Shown here one piece after another: positions 1 through 6,310 of a stretch of DNA of 10,053 nt. The stretch's first letter is position 1; each line of letters starts with the position of its first letter. The stretch lies in contig JAZSPB010000072.1 in NCBI GenBank assembly GCA_045537235.1, forward strand, positions 1 through 10,053, in the 5' to 3' direction. The translations under genes were made by a program, and so were the position numbers. The notes beneath the pieces are model-generated. The model did no database searches, had not been told where the DNA came from, and was given only the letters and a program-made list of their open reading frames with translations. This DNA comes from RGIG8775 sp045537235 (lineage in GTDB: Bacteria > Bacillota > Clostridia > Oscillospirales > CAG-272).

Positions 1-161
1 GCAAAAACTTTTCTATTGTGCCCTGCCGAATTTGAGCGAACATACTGCCCCCCCCCTTGGGGGATTGCCATGTTCGCACCAACTGCAAAAGGGCACAATA
101 GAAAAGTTTTTTGCGGAGCTTTTTTTCAAAAAAGCGACCTCCCCCCGCCCGCAGGCGACTC
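1..161. repeat. Palindromic interspersed repeat, copy 1 (left end cut by window)
   Basis: This is a long inverted repeat. The left arm (1-24) matches the reverse complement of 91-114: the segment TCTATTGTGCCC on the left faces GGGCACAATAGA on the right. The right arm continues through GCGGAGC, a run of seven T, AAAAAAGCGACC and the G+C-rich end CGCCCGCAGGCG. The centre holds GAGCGAACATACTGC on one side and ATGTTCGCACC on the other, around a 9-C/5-G hairpin. The element ends 5 bp from the stop codon of the minus-strand LmbE-like gene. Read on the minus strand, it gives that operon a long hairpin at its 3' end. The left arm presumably continues outside the window. Confidence 0.9.
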
Positions 162-166
162 GCCAA

Positions 167-895
167 TTATTCGATCCAACCCATTCGGGTTGCCATTGGG
201 TAGTACATTTTGGTTCCCGCCCAGCGGAACTTGTCGGAGAGTGCCTCGCGAAGGAGGAAATCGCCGTTGCCATCGGGCAGCTTGACGATCATCAGACCCT
301 CGCAATGACCGCGGTTTGCTTCATGTCCGCGCAAAGCCATGGCGACACTTTTTTCGCGCCACAGCCAATCGCCCGATCTGCTTTGGGTAAAGAAGGCACG
401 AAGACAGGCTTCCAGCTCCGGCTCCACATCGTTTACCGAGATGTAGATATCGGGGGTAAAATAGCACATGGACTGCTGGGGGCCCATTTCGCAAGCATAG
501 ATTTCTTTGGGGCATACACCGGCTACTGAGGCGGCAAAAACGGCATTTCTCGTGGTCTTGGCCGCTTCTGCGTGCTCGATGTGATTGTCACGGGGGTACA
601 TGACCAAAAGGATATCGGGCTTTTCTTGGCAAATGACCTCCTTGAGCGCTTGGGTCCTTGCGTCGTTGGTGCGATAAAAGCCGCTGTCCTCGTCATCGAG
701 AATGATCTTCTTGGCACCGAGGATCGCTGCCGCGTCGATACTCCGACGGTTACTTCCCTCTCGGTCATTGTCCAAGAAATCGGGGCGAAGCTGAACAACT
801 GTGACATCGAAGCCGCGCTTGGCCAGCAGGGCGAGGATCCCTCCCGCGCCATATTCGCAGTCGTCGTTATGAATACCGATAGCCATTACTTTCAT
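167..895 (-). CDS. LmbE/PIG-L-family zinc-dependent deacetylase-like hydrolase
   Basis: This 242-residue protein is probably a cytoplasmic zinc hydrolase of the LmbE/PIG-L family, whose members remove acyl groups from N-acetylglucosamine-type sugars, mycothiol/bacillithiol precursors or related small molecules. The N-terminal beta strand MKVMAIG runs into H9-N-D-D12, equivalent to the family's HPDD zinc motif with Asn in place of Pro. The second metal site is visible as DNHIEHAEAAKTTRNAV, with H105 and H108, matching the family's Dx(H)xxH region. Length is normal. The start at 895 is set by AAGGAG seven to eight bases upstream. It lies 78 bp downstream of the GNAT_C-like gene on the same strand, so the two are probably co-transcribed. 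The substrate cannot be read from the sequence. The operon partner suggests acylation and deacylation of a shared small molecule, which is only an inference. Confidence 0.85.
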   Translation of the reverse strand: MKVMAIGIHNDDCEYGAGGILALLAKRGFDVTVVQLRPDFLDNDREGSNRRSIDAAAILGAKKIILDDEDSGFYRTNDARTQALKEVICQEKPDILLVMYPRDNHIEHAEAAKTTRNAVFAASVAGVCPKEIYACEMGPQQSMCYFTPDIYISVNDVEPELEACLRAFFTQSRSGDWLWREKSVAMALRGHEANRGHCEGLMIVKLPDGNGDFLLREALSDKFRWAGTKMYYPMATRMGWIE

Positions 896-921
896 ATCGT
901 TTCTCCTTTTTAACCCTATTG

Positions 922-972
922 ATGCTTGTGCCGTCGGTTTTCCAAACGGCGCGAAAAATGTCTCGCAAGCAT
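922..972 (-). other. Intercistronic hairpin
   Basis: The gap between the two minus-strand genes can fold. ATGCTTG (922-928) pairs with CAAGCAT (966-972), and inside it GCCGT (930-934) pairs with ACGGC (946-950). No T-run follows on the minus strand, so this is not a standard terminator. It could be an mRNA stability or processing element between the two cistrons. The evidence is pairing only. Confidence 0.4.
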
Positions 973-973
973 A

Positions 974-1888
974 TCAGGAGTTGCAAATTTTTCCGTCGCG
1001 GTAGATAAAGATACCTCGTCCCCAAGCAACCGGCTCACCGCGCTCGATCCGATCGACATAGGCTCGGCGGAGAGAGGTATCGCGCGGCATTTCGGCAATA
1101 TTGTCCTCATACAGTCGGTCGAACAGGCGCCAAACACCACTGTAATTTTCATAATTTCCTGTCTCTACGATCTTGAAATCGTTATAGAAAGCGATCATGT
1201 TGGAGGTGGGGGACAACACCGTCGCGTGCCAAGGATCCAGCATCCAAGAGGAGCAATGGAACACCATGGGGCGATCTTCAAAGTCATGTGCAAACACTTC
1301 GGCGGCCATGCGGTAGGACTCCAGCACCTCTCCGTGATCAAGCTTGGTTCCCGTGCGCGGAATGTGAATGTTGATGAGCTTTGTTCCACCGGCAAGAGTC
1401 ACACCGTCCACTTGGTACTCCTTTTTGGTGGTGATCACCTCAAATTGCAAACGACCCAGAGCAAAACGGGTCATTCGGAAAAAGCCGGGAAACCAAGAAC
1501 AAACAAAAGATCCCACGCCGCCATAGACCAATCGGCACTCCTCCAGCTTATAGCGCAGGTCGGACATGGAATTGTAAAAAATGCTCTCGTCCATGCCGCG
1601 CTCCGCATAGCGCTCACGCAGTTTTTCGGCAAGGCAGAGAAACAGCAGCATACCCGATGTGTACTCATGGATTTCCATCGCATTGCCCAAAGCTTTGATA
1701 TCCAAAAGCATTTGTTTATAATCGCAATTCTCGCTCTCGTCGTATTGCGCCATCAAACGGGAAAGCCATGTCGAGGCTATCTTGTCTTGGGCAATCCGAT
1801 CCAATGCGTCAAAAAAAACCTTCTGCGCATCCTGAGGATAATCCAGTCGCTCCATCAACGACTGTACGTTTTCTTTTATTGAGTTCAT
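974..1888 (-). CDS. GNAT_C-like (acyltransferase-domain) protein
   Basis: This 304-residue soluble protein has no signal peptide or membrane segment. I recognise it tentatively as the Firmicutes family annotated 'acyltransferase domain-containing protein', with an N-terminal helical NAT_N-type part (about 1-125) and a C-terminal GNAT_C-type part (about 145-260). The supporting segments are INIHIPRTGTKLDHGEVLESYRMA (about 172-195), the conserved-looking FHCSSWMLDP (210-219) and LSPTSNMIAFYNDF (225-238). The enzymatic reaction is not known to me for this family; acyl-CoA transfer is implied by the fold name only. ATG at 1888 is preferred over the upstream in-frame start at 1951 because AGGAG lies six bases before it and the upstream extension would be translated repeat DNA. 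It is the first gene of a two-gene operon with the LmbE-like hydrolase and is driven by the promoter at 2039-2067. Confidence 0.75.
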   Translation of the reverse strand: MNSIKENVQSLMERLDYPQDAQKVFFDALDRIAQDKIASTWLSRLMAQYDESENCDYKQMLLDIKALGNAMEIHEYTSGMLLFLCLAEKLRERYAERGMDESIFYNSMSDLRYKLEECRLVYGGVGSFVCSWFPGFFRMTRFALGRLQFEVITTKKEYQVDGVTLAGGTKLINIHIPRTGTKLDHGEVLESYRMAAEVFAHDFEDRPMVFHCSSWMLDPWHATVLSPTSNMIAFYNDFKIVETGNYENYSGVWRLFDRLYEDNIAEMPRDTSLRRAYVDRIERGEPVAWGRGIFIYRDGKICNS

Positions 1889-1904
1889 ATGTTTCTCCTT
1901 TCTT

Positions 1905-2015
1905 GAGTCGCCTGCGGGCGGGGGGTCGCGTTTTTGAAAGAAAAGCAACACTTTCTTCGAAAGTGCGCAAAAAACTTTTGTTCCGCAGTTTGTGCGAACA
2001 TAGCGGGGGCGAGCG
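1905..2015. repeat. Palindromic repeat, copy 2 (degenerate half-element)
   Basis: Only one arm is recognisable: GAGTCGCCTGCGGGCG, then GTCGCGTTTTTGAAAG, then CGCAAAAAACTTTTG, CAGTTTGTGCGAACATAGCG, and it fades near 2015. The usual AAAAGCTCCGC block is replaced by an unrelated perfect 7-bp hairpin (CACTTTC 1949-1955, GAAAGTG 1959-1965, loop TTC). The opposite arm is missing. The copy lies in the 5' leader of the GNAT_C-like gene, between its promoter and its ribosome binding site. As transcribed, it lacks the long stem followed by T-run that the complete copies have. Confidence 0.8.
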
Positions 2016-2038
2016 CTTTGCGGTGAATTATCAATTCA

Positions 2039-2067
2039 ATTATAATATTTCCTTTTTCGGTTGTCAA
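2039..2067 (-). promoter_or_regulatory. Sigma-A-type promoter for the GNAT_C/LmbE operon
   Basis: On the minus strand there is a perfect TTGACA (2062-2067) and a perfect TATAAT (2039-2044) with a 17-bp spacer. The transcript would start near 2032 and run through repeat copy 2 to the ATG at 1888. The -35 box overlaps a symmetric element, TCGGTT-GTC-AACCGA (2057-2071), a possible operator. Confidence 0.85.
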
Positions 2068-2071
2068 CCGA
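2057..2071. promoter_or_regulatory. Possible operator dyad over the -35 box
   Basis: This perfect 6-bp inverted repeat, TCGGTT GTC AACCGA, overlaps the TTGACA of the minus-strand promoter. It is placed where a repressor would block RNA polymerase. No known operator consensus is recognised, and chance symmetry around TTGACA cannot be excluded. Confidence 0.35.
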
Positions 2072-2140
2072 TATCCCGTAAAATCCGAAAAAAACAAGAA
2101 TTTTGGTGCAAAATCGAAGAGGAGACTTGAAGATCACAGG

Positions 2141-2169
2141 TTGACTTCTTCCCTTTTCTGTGCTACAAT
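2141..2169 (+). promoter_or_regulatory. Promoter of copA
   Basis: TTGACT (2141-2146) and TACAAT (2164-2169) are separated by 17 bp, and transcription would start near 2176. The AAAGGA at 2178-2183 is 15 bases from the ATG at 2199, longer than usual. I see no CopY-type operator (TACANNTGTA) or obvious CsoR-type dyad at this promoter, so copper control is not shown by the sequence. Confidence 0.75.
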
Positions 2170-2198
2170 ATGGGGGGAAAGGACGGTCTTTTTTATAG

Positions 2199-4700
2199 AT
2201 GAAAAAACTCAAATACGGAATTAAAGGAATGAATTGCAGCGCCTGCGTAGCTCATGTGGAGCGAGCGGTGCGCGGTGTATTTTTCGGTGAGGTCGTCGTC
2301 AGCTTGATGACCAACAGCATGGTCCTCACCGCCGAAGACGGCACCGATGAAAGCGTACTCCGTGCGACATTGACCAAAGCCTTGCGCGCGGCGGGCTACG
2401 ATCTGGTGACCGAAGGTACCAAGCGCGAGCAAGCAAACGAAGAATATCGGCGCACCAAGAGGACTCTGATCGTCTCGCTGATCCTATGCGCCGTTCTCAT
2501 GTGCTTTTCCATGGGACACATGGCGATCGATCTGCCCATCCCCGAGGCATATCACGGGCTTTCCCTTTATATAAACGTAGCCGTACAAATGCTCTTGACG
2601 GCATTGGTGCTGTGCTTGAACGGAAAGTATTTCAAGAACGGGTTTCTCGCCATTTTTGCAGGTGCGCCCAATATGGACTCACTTGTAGCACTTGGTGCCT
2701 CCGCATCGGTGCTCTACAGTGCGGTAATGGTCGGCTTTATGATCGCAGGCGACATGGGGCGCATCCACGATCTGTATTTTGAATCGGCGGCCATGATCGT
2801 AACGCTGGTCTCCTTGGGAAAATTTCTTGAAGGACGCGCCAAGAAAAAAGCGGGCGACGCGGTCATGTCGCTGTCCGAGACGGTTCCCTCCGAGGCGGTC
2901 GTCTTACGAAACGGCGATTCGGTCACGGTTTCCGCAGACGAGGTTTTGGCAGGTGATATTGTTCTTGTCCGCGCCGGCGAAGGAATTCCCGTAGACGGCG
3001 AAATCATTGAAGGTGCCGCCAGCATAGACGAATCCTCCTTGACGGGCGAAAGTCTCCCCGTTGACCGCACGGCGGGCGAGCACGTCAGCGCAGGCTCCAT
3101 CTTGCGAGACGGGTATCTCCACATCCGCTGCACCCGTGTGGGCGAGGACACCTCCATCGGTCGTATCATCACACTTTTGGAAGACGCGGCAGGCTCCAAG
3201 GCCAACATTTCCCGCGTGGCTGACCGAGTCAGCGGTGTGTTTGTTCCGGTTGTTTCCGCCATCTCGCTCCTGACCCTTATCGTTTGGTTGATCGCGGGCG
3301 GCGGCATTTCCATGGCCTTTCGGTGCGCCGTTTCGGTGCTGGTCATCTCCTGCCCCTGTGCGCTCGGACTGGCGACCCCCACGGCGATCATGGTGGGCAC
3401 GGGCATGGGAGCGCGTTACGGTGTTCTCATCAAAAGCGCTCATGCCCTCGAGGATCTTCGGGCGGCAAAATATGTACTGTTTGACAAGACAGGAACCATC
3501 ACCCACGGTCGTCCGCGTGTGACTGACGCGTATTGGGAAAACAGTGATGTGCTGTCTTTTGCGTGCTCGTTGGAGTCTCGCTCTTCCCATCCGTTGGCAG
3601 GAGCGGTATGTGATTTCGGTTCCGAACAGAACGTAAAGATATGGGAAGTGGAGAATTTCTCATCTCCCGTAGGACGCGGACTTTCCGGCGTTATCGCAGG
3701 TCGGCGGTGTGCCGTGGGAAGACGGGCATTCGTGGAAGAGCTCTGCGGTGCGCTTTCTCAAGAGGCAATCGAAGCCGAAGAACGCTTCCTCGCAAGAGGC
3801 GCCACGGCGGTCTGCATCGGTTGCGAGCATCAAGACGGATTTTCGTTCGGTGTTCTTGCCATCTCGGACACCGTCAAGGAAACCGCAGCAGAAGCCGTAG
3901 CCGGACTTCACAGTCTCGGCATTGAATGCGTCATGCTAACGGGTGACAACCAAGCGGCGGCTCGCTATGTGGCCGATCAAGTCGGAATTCGAACCGTCTA
4001 CGCTTCGCTTCTGCCCGACGACAAAGAGCGTTTGATCCGAGAATACAGTGCGCGCGGCAAATGCGCCATGGTAGGAGACGGCATCAATGACGCGCCCGCC
4101 CTTGCCCGTGCGGACATCGGCATTGCCATCGGAGCCGGAACCGAAGTGGCTGTGGACAGTGCCGACATCATCCTCACCGGCAATTCCCTTTCCGACGTAC
4201 TGACCGCCATCGAAATCAGCCGCGCCACCATGCGATGCATCAAGCAAAATCTCTTCTGGGCGCTGATCTACAACAGTATCGGCATCCCCGTTGCGGCGGG
4301 TGTGCTCTACCCCACGCTCGGAATCGCCCTCAACCCCATGATCGGGTCGGCTGCCATGAGCTTTTCCTCGGTCTGCGTAGTGCTCAACGCATTGCGCTTG
4401 CGTTCCTTCCGCCCCCGTATCCATCAAGTCACCCCCCTCCCCGCCAATCAAATTTCACAAAATAAAGGAGAACCTCAAATGTTTGGATTCAAGAAAAAAG
4501 CTACTCAAGTCATCACCATCGAAGGCATGATGTGTATGCACTGCGCCGCTCGTGTCAAGGAAGCACTCACCGCAGTCCCCGGCGTCAGCGCTGTCGAGAT
4601 CAACCTCGAAGCCAAAACCGCTACCCTCACCGTCACCGACAACTTCGACCTCTCCGCCGCTCATGCCGCGATCACTACGGCGGGCTACAAGGTGAATTAA
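2199..4700 (+). CDS. copA: Cu(I)-exporting P1B-type ATPase fused in frame to a C-terminal CopZ-like domain
   Basis: This 833-residue membrane ATPase pumps Cu(I) out of the cytoplasm. Domains in order: an N-terminal heavy-metal-associated domain with GMNCSAC (C13, C16); four early membrane segments (about 89-108, 121-142, 161-184, 193-212); the actuator domain with TGES (282-285); CPC in the sixth membrane helix (C385, C387); phosphorylated D429 in DKTGT; the nucleotide-binding H464-P465; TGD (581-583); GDGIND (626-631); Y691-N692 in the seventh helix and MSFSS (720-724) in the eighth. CPC, YN and MxxSS together are the Cu(I) signature of P1B-1 pumps. A normal CopA would end soon after the LRLRSF stretch (about 740). 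Here the frame continues through a linker resembling translated spacer into MFGFKKKA and a second metal-binding domain (GMMCMHC, C779/C782). The last codons lie inside repeat copy 3. Confidence 0.95.
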   Translation: MKKLKYGIKGMNCSACVAHVERAVRGVFFGEVVVSLMTNSMVLTAEDGTDESVLRATLTKALRAAGYDLVTEGTKREQANEEYRRTKRTLIVSLILCAVLMCFSMGHMAIDLPIPEAYHGLSLYINVAVQMLLTALVLCLNGKYFKNGFLAIFAGAPNMDSLVALGASASVLYSAVMVGFMIAGDMGRIHDLYFESAAMIVTLVSLGKFLEGRAKKKAGDAVMSLSETVPSEAVVLRNGDSVTVSADEVLAGDIVLVRAGEGIPVDGEIIEGAASIDESSLTGESLPVDRTAGEHVSAGSILRDGYLHIRCTRVGEDTSIGRIITLLEDAAGSKANISRVADRVSGVFVPVVSAISLLTLIVWLIAGGGISMAFRCAVSVLVISCPCALGLATPTAIMVGTGMGARYGVLIKSAHALEDLRAAKYVLFDKTGTITHGRPRVTDAYWENSDVLSFACSLESRSSHPLAGAVCDFGSEQNVKIWEVENFSSPVGRGLSGVIAGRRCAVGRRAFVEELCGALSQEAIEAEERFLARGATAVCIGCEHQDGFSFGVLAISDTVKETAAEAVAGLHSLGIECVMLTGDNQAAARYVADQVGIRTVYASLLPDDKERLIREYSARGKCAMVGDGINDAPALARADIGIAIGAGTEVAVDSADIILTGNSLSDVLTAIEISRATMRCIKQNLFWALIYNSIGIPVAAGVLYPTLGIALNPMIGSAAMSFSSVCVVLNALRLRSFRPRIHQVTPLPANQISQNKGEPQMFGFKKKATQVITIEGMMCMHCAARVKEALTAVPGVSAVEINLEAKTATLTVTDNFDLSAAHAAITTAGYKVN
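4464..4470 (+). promoter_or_regulatory. Internal Shine-Dalgarno inside the copA frame
   Basis: AAAGGAG ends eight bases before the in-frame ATG at 4479. This is the best-placed ribosome binding site in this gene, better than the one for copA itself (AAAGGA, 15 bases away). It decides that the C-terminal copper-binding domain can be made as a free protein. Confidence 0.7.
4479..4700 (+). CDS. copZ: CopZ-like copper chaperone domain, probably also translated separately
   Basis: An internal ATG at codon 761 of the copA frame, behind a strong ribosome binding site, would give a 73-residue protein beginning MFGFKKKA. It has one heavy-metal-associated domain: the beta strand QVITIEGMMC, metal-binding MCMHC with C779 and C782 (19 and 22 in the free protein), the helix ARVKEALTAVPGV, and strands ending AGYKVN. 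The length and the polybasic start are those of free CopZ-type chaperones, which carry Cu(I) to CopA. A separate copZ directly after copA is a common arrangement, so the present fusion is best read as two cistrons joined by loss of the copA stop. Whether the long form, the short form or both are made is not shown. The last 16 bases, including the stop, are shared in inverted form with ilvE. Confidence 0.65.
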   Translation: MFGFKKKATQVITIEGMMCMHCAARVKEALTAVPGVSAVEINLEAKTATLTVTDNFDLSAAHAAITTAGYKVN

Positions 4701-4947
4701 GGGTTTGAGTTGCGTGGGCGCCTGCGGGCGCGAGAGGTCGCTTTTTGAAAAAAGCTCCGCAAAAACTTTTGATCCGCGCCTTTAATAAAATTTGAGCGAA
4801 CATACTGCACTCAATTTAGTGCCACTATGTTCGCTCAAATTACAAAAGGGCGCGGATCAAAAGTTTTTTGCGGAGCTTTTTTTCAAAAAAGCGACCTCTT
4901 GCGCCCGCAGGCGCCCACGCAACTCAAACCCTTAATTCACCTTGTAG
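4685..4947. repeat. Palindromic repeat, copy 3, extended into both flanking genes
   Basis: This is a 263-bp near-perfect palindrome centred near 4816. From outside in, both arms read CTACAAGGTGAATTAA, GGGTTTGAGTTGCGTGG, GCGCCTGCGGGCGC, AGAGGTCGC, an A/T hairpin, GCTCCGC, AAAACTTTTGATCCGCGCC, and TTTGAGCGAACATA. The centre is a small hairpin (GCACT/AGTGC). Differences between the arms are mostly in homopolymer lengths and in the innermost bases. The outer 16 bases on each side are the final codons and stop of copA/copZ and of ilvE. The GCTCCGC...GCGGAGC stem is followed by seven T on the plus strand (4877-4883) and six on the minus strand, so it should terminate transcription from both convergent genes. 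Confidence 0.95.
4766..4883. terminator. Bidirectional intrinsic terminator within repeat copy 3
   Basis: The stem formed by CAAAA(A)CTTTTGATCCGCGCC and its complement, closed by GCTCCGC/GCGGAGC, is far longer than a usual terminator hairpin. It is followed directly by T7 on the plus strand. The mirrored T6 lies at 4748-4753 for minus-strand transcription. It sits between two convergent genes, where terminators are needed for both. The role is inferred from structure. Confidence 0.75.
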
Positions 4948-5996
4948 ACCCAGCCGTAGTGATCCTCGCGGGTGCCCCACTGGATGCCGGTCAGGGTGTC
5001 GTAGAGTTTACCGGTGACGTCACCGATCTCGCCGTTGTTGATGACATACTCTACGTCCTCATACATCAGCTTGCCGATGGGGGAGACAACGGCCGCGGTT
5101 CCGCAACCCCAAGCTTCCTCCAGGCGACCGCTCTTCATGGCATCTACCAGTTCGTCGACGGAGAGCAGACGCTCCTCGACCTCGTAGCCCATATTTTTCA
5201 GCACTTCGATACACGATTTTCTGGTAATACCGGGCAGAATGGAGCCGGTGAGGGCGGGGGTGACGATCTTGCCGTCCAGCTTGAACATAACATTCATAGC
5301 GCCCACTTCCTCGATATATTTACGCTCTACGCCGTCCAGCCAAAGCACCTGCGTATAGCCCTTTTGAGCGGCTCTTTCGCCGGCGCGTGTGGAGGCCGCA
5401 TAGTTACCGCCGCACTTGGCATAGCCGGTACCGCCGCGAACGGCACGAACATCTTCCGACTCGATCATGATCTTAACGGGGTTGATTCCCTCTGCGTAAT
5501 AGCTTCCGCTGGGAGACGCAATGAGCATAAATACCGCATGAGAAACAGTGTGAACACCCAAAGACTCGTCATCACCAAACATAAAGGGACGCAAGTAGAG
5601 CGAGGTTCCGAAGGACTTAGGCACCCAACGCTCCTCCAACTGAACAAAGGTGGTGAGGATCTCCAAAAGATCGTCCTCATCGATCAAGGGCAGACACATA
5701 CGGTCAGCCGAATTGTTCAAACGCTTGATATTCTCCATAGGACGGAACATCTGCACTCCGCCGTCGGCTCTGCGATAAGCCTTAAGACCTTCAAAAATTT
5801 CAGCACCGTAGTGAAGCACCGTAGACGCGGGATGAAGCGAAATGTTGCCGAACGGAACGATCCGCGCATCATGCCAACCCTTGCCGCGTGTGTAGTCCAT
5901 AATAAACATATGATCCGAGAAGACCTTGCCGAAGCCGAGCTTGTCCTCAGCGGGCATCTCCTTGGGTGTTGTGGTTTTTGTAATTTTGATCTCCAT
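4932..5996 (-). CDS. ilvE: Branched-chain amino acid aminotransferase (class IV PLP fold)
   Basis: This 354-residue cytoplasmic PLP enzyme transfers the amino group between glutamate and the 2-oxo acids of leucine, isoleucine and valine, the last step of their synthesis and the first of their breakdown. It is the longer Bacillus/eukaryote-type form: LHYGAEIFEGLKAYR (61-75), RPMENIKRLNNSADRM (85-100), LYLRPFMF (133-140), the PLP lysine K194 in GTGYAKCGGNYAAS, EEVGAMNVMF (229-238) with the glutamate expected to contact the PLP ring nitrogen, and GSILPGITRKS. ATG at 5996 is chosen because AAGGAGGG lies about five bases upstream. An in-frame ATG at 6035 has no such site. The gene is transcribed alone from the promoter at 6055-6083 and converges on copA. 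No T-box leader is seen, and the leader is only about 50 nt. Its last six codons lie in the repeat copy 3 palindrome. Confidence 0.95.
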   Translation of the reverse strand: MEIKITKTTTPKEMPAEDKLGFGKVFSDHMFIMDYTRGKGWHDARIVPFGNISLHPASTVLHYGAEIFEGLKAYRRADGGVQMFRPMENIKRLNNSADRMCLPLIDEDDLLEILTTFVQLEERWVPKSFGTSLYLRPFMFGDDESLGVHTVSHAVFMLIASPSGSYYAEGINPVKIMIESEDVRAVRGGTGYAKCGGNYAASTRAGERAAQKGYTQVLWLDGVERKYIEEVGAMNVMFKLDGKIVTPALTGSILPGITRKSCIEVLKNMGYEVEERLLSVDELVDAMKSGRLEEAWGCGTAAVVSPIGKLMYEDVEYVINNGEIGDVTGKLYDTLTGIQWGTREDHYGWVYKVN

Positions 5997-6054
5997 AATT
6001 CCCTCCTTGCCGTCTCTCGTACGGACATCGGACATAAATAAATTGATACCTTAT

Positions 6055-6083
6055 ATCATATCACACATAACACCGCAAGTCAA
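6055..6083 (-). promoter_or_regulatory. Promoter of ilvE
   Basis: On the minus strand, TTGACT (6078-6083) and TATGAT (6055-6060) are separated by 17 bp. The -35 box is nine bases outside the left end of repeat copy 4. The leader of about 50 nt is too short for a T-box or leucine attenuator. Confidence 0.8.
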
Positions 6084-6092
6084 GATTTTTTT

Positions 6093-6310
6093 GAATTTTT
6101 TCGGCGCCTGCGGGCGCGGGAGGTCGCTTTTTTGAAAAAAAGCTCCGCAAAAAACTTTTCTAATGTGCCCTTTTGCAGTCGGTGCAAACATAGCGCTTCC
6201 CTCGGCGGGGGCAGTGTGTTCGTTCAAACTTCGCATGGGCACATTAGAAAAGTTTTTGCGGAGCTTTTTTCAAAAAGCGACCTCCCCGCCCGCAGGCGCC
6301 GAAAAAATTC
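6093..6310. repeat. Palindromic repeat, copy 4, between divergent promoters
   Basis: A 218-bp palindrome. Both arms read GAATTTTTTCGGCGCC TGCGGGCG from the outside, then GAGGTCGC, the A/T hairpin, GCTCCGC and AAAACTTTTCTAATGTGCCC. The right arm lacks a few bases of the left (T and A run lengths, one GC). The inner part is less symmetric: CAGTCGGTGCAAACATAGCG on the left against a reverse-complement TTGAACGAACACACTGC on the right. Relative to copy 1 the two inner arm types are swapped, so this copy lies in the opposite orientation. The right end directly abuts the TTGACA of the next promoter. Confidence 0.95.

Noticed and set aside
926..1882. 318-codon plus-strand frame opposite the GNAT_C-like gene
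   Set aside because: It has no family resemblance or ribosome binding site, while the minus-strand gene has a start site, promoter and recognisable segments.
1889..1951. N-terminal extension of the GNAT_C-like protein
   Set aside because: The extra residues are translated repeat DNA and lie upstream of a good ribosome binding site for ATG 1888.
2100..2198. CopY or CsoR operator at the copA promoter
   Set aside because: No TACANNTGTA box or convincing long dyad was found near 2141-2176.
2714..4451. Long minus-strand open frames inside copA
   Set aside because: They are mirror frames of a clearly conserved P-type ATPase, with low-complexity composition and no recognisable domain.
5997..6035. 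Upstream ATG of ilvE at 6035
   Set aside because: No ribosome binding site precedes it, while AAGGAGGG is ideally placed for ATG 5996, where the family similarity also begins.
4827..6041. 404-codon plus-strand frame opposite ilvE
   Set aside because: It is the shadow of ilvE and begins within the repeat palindrome.
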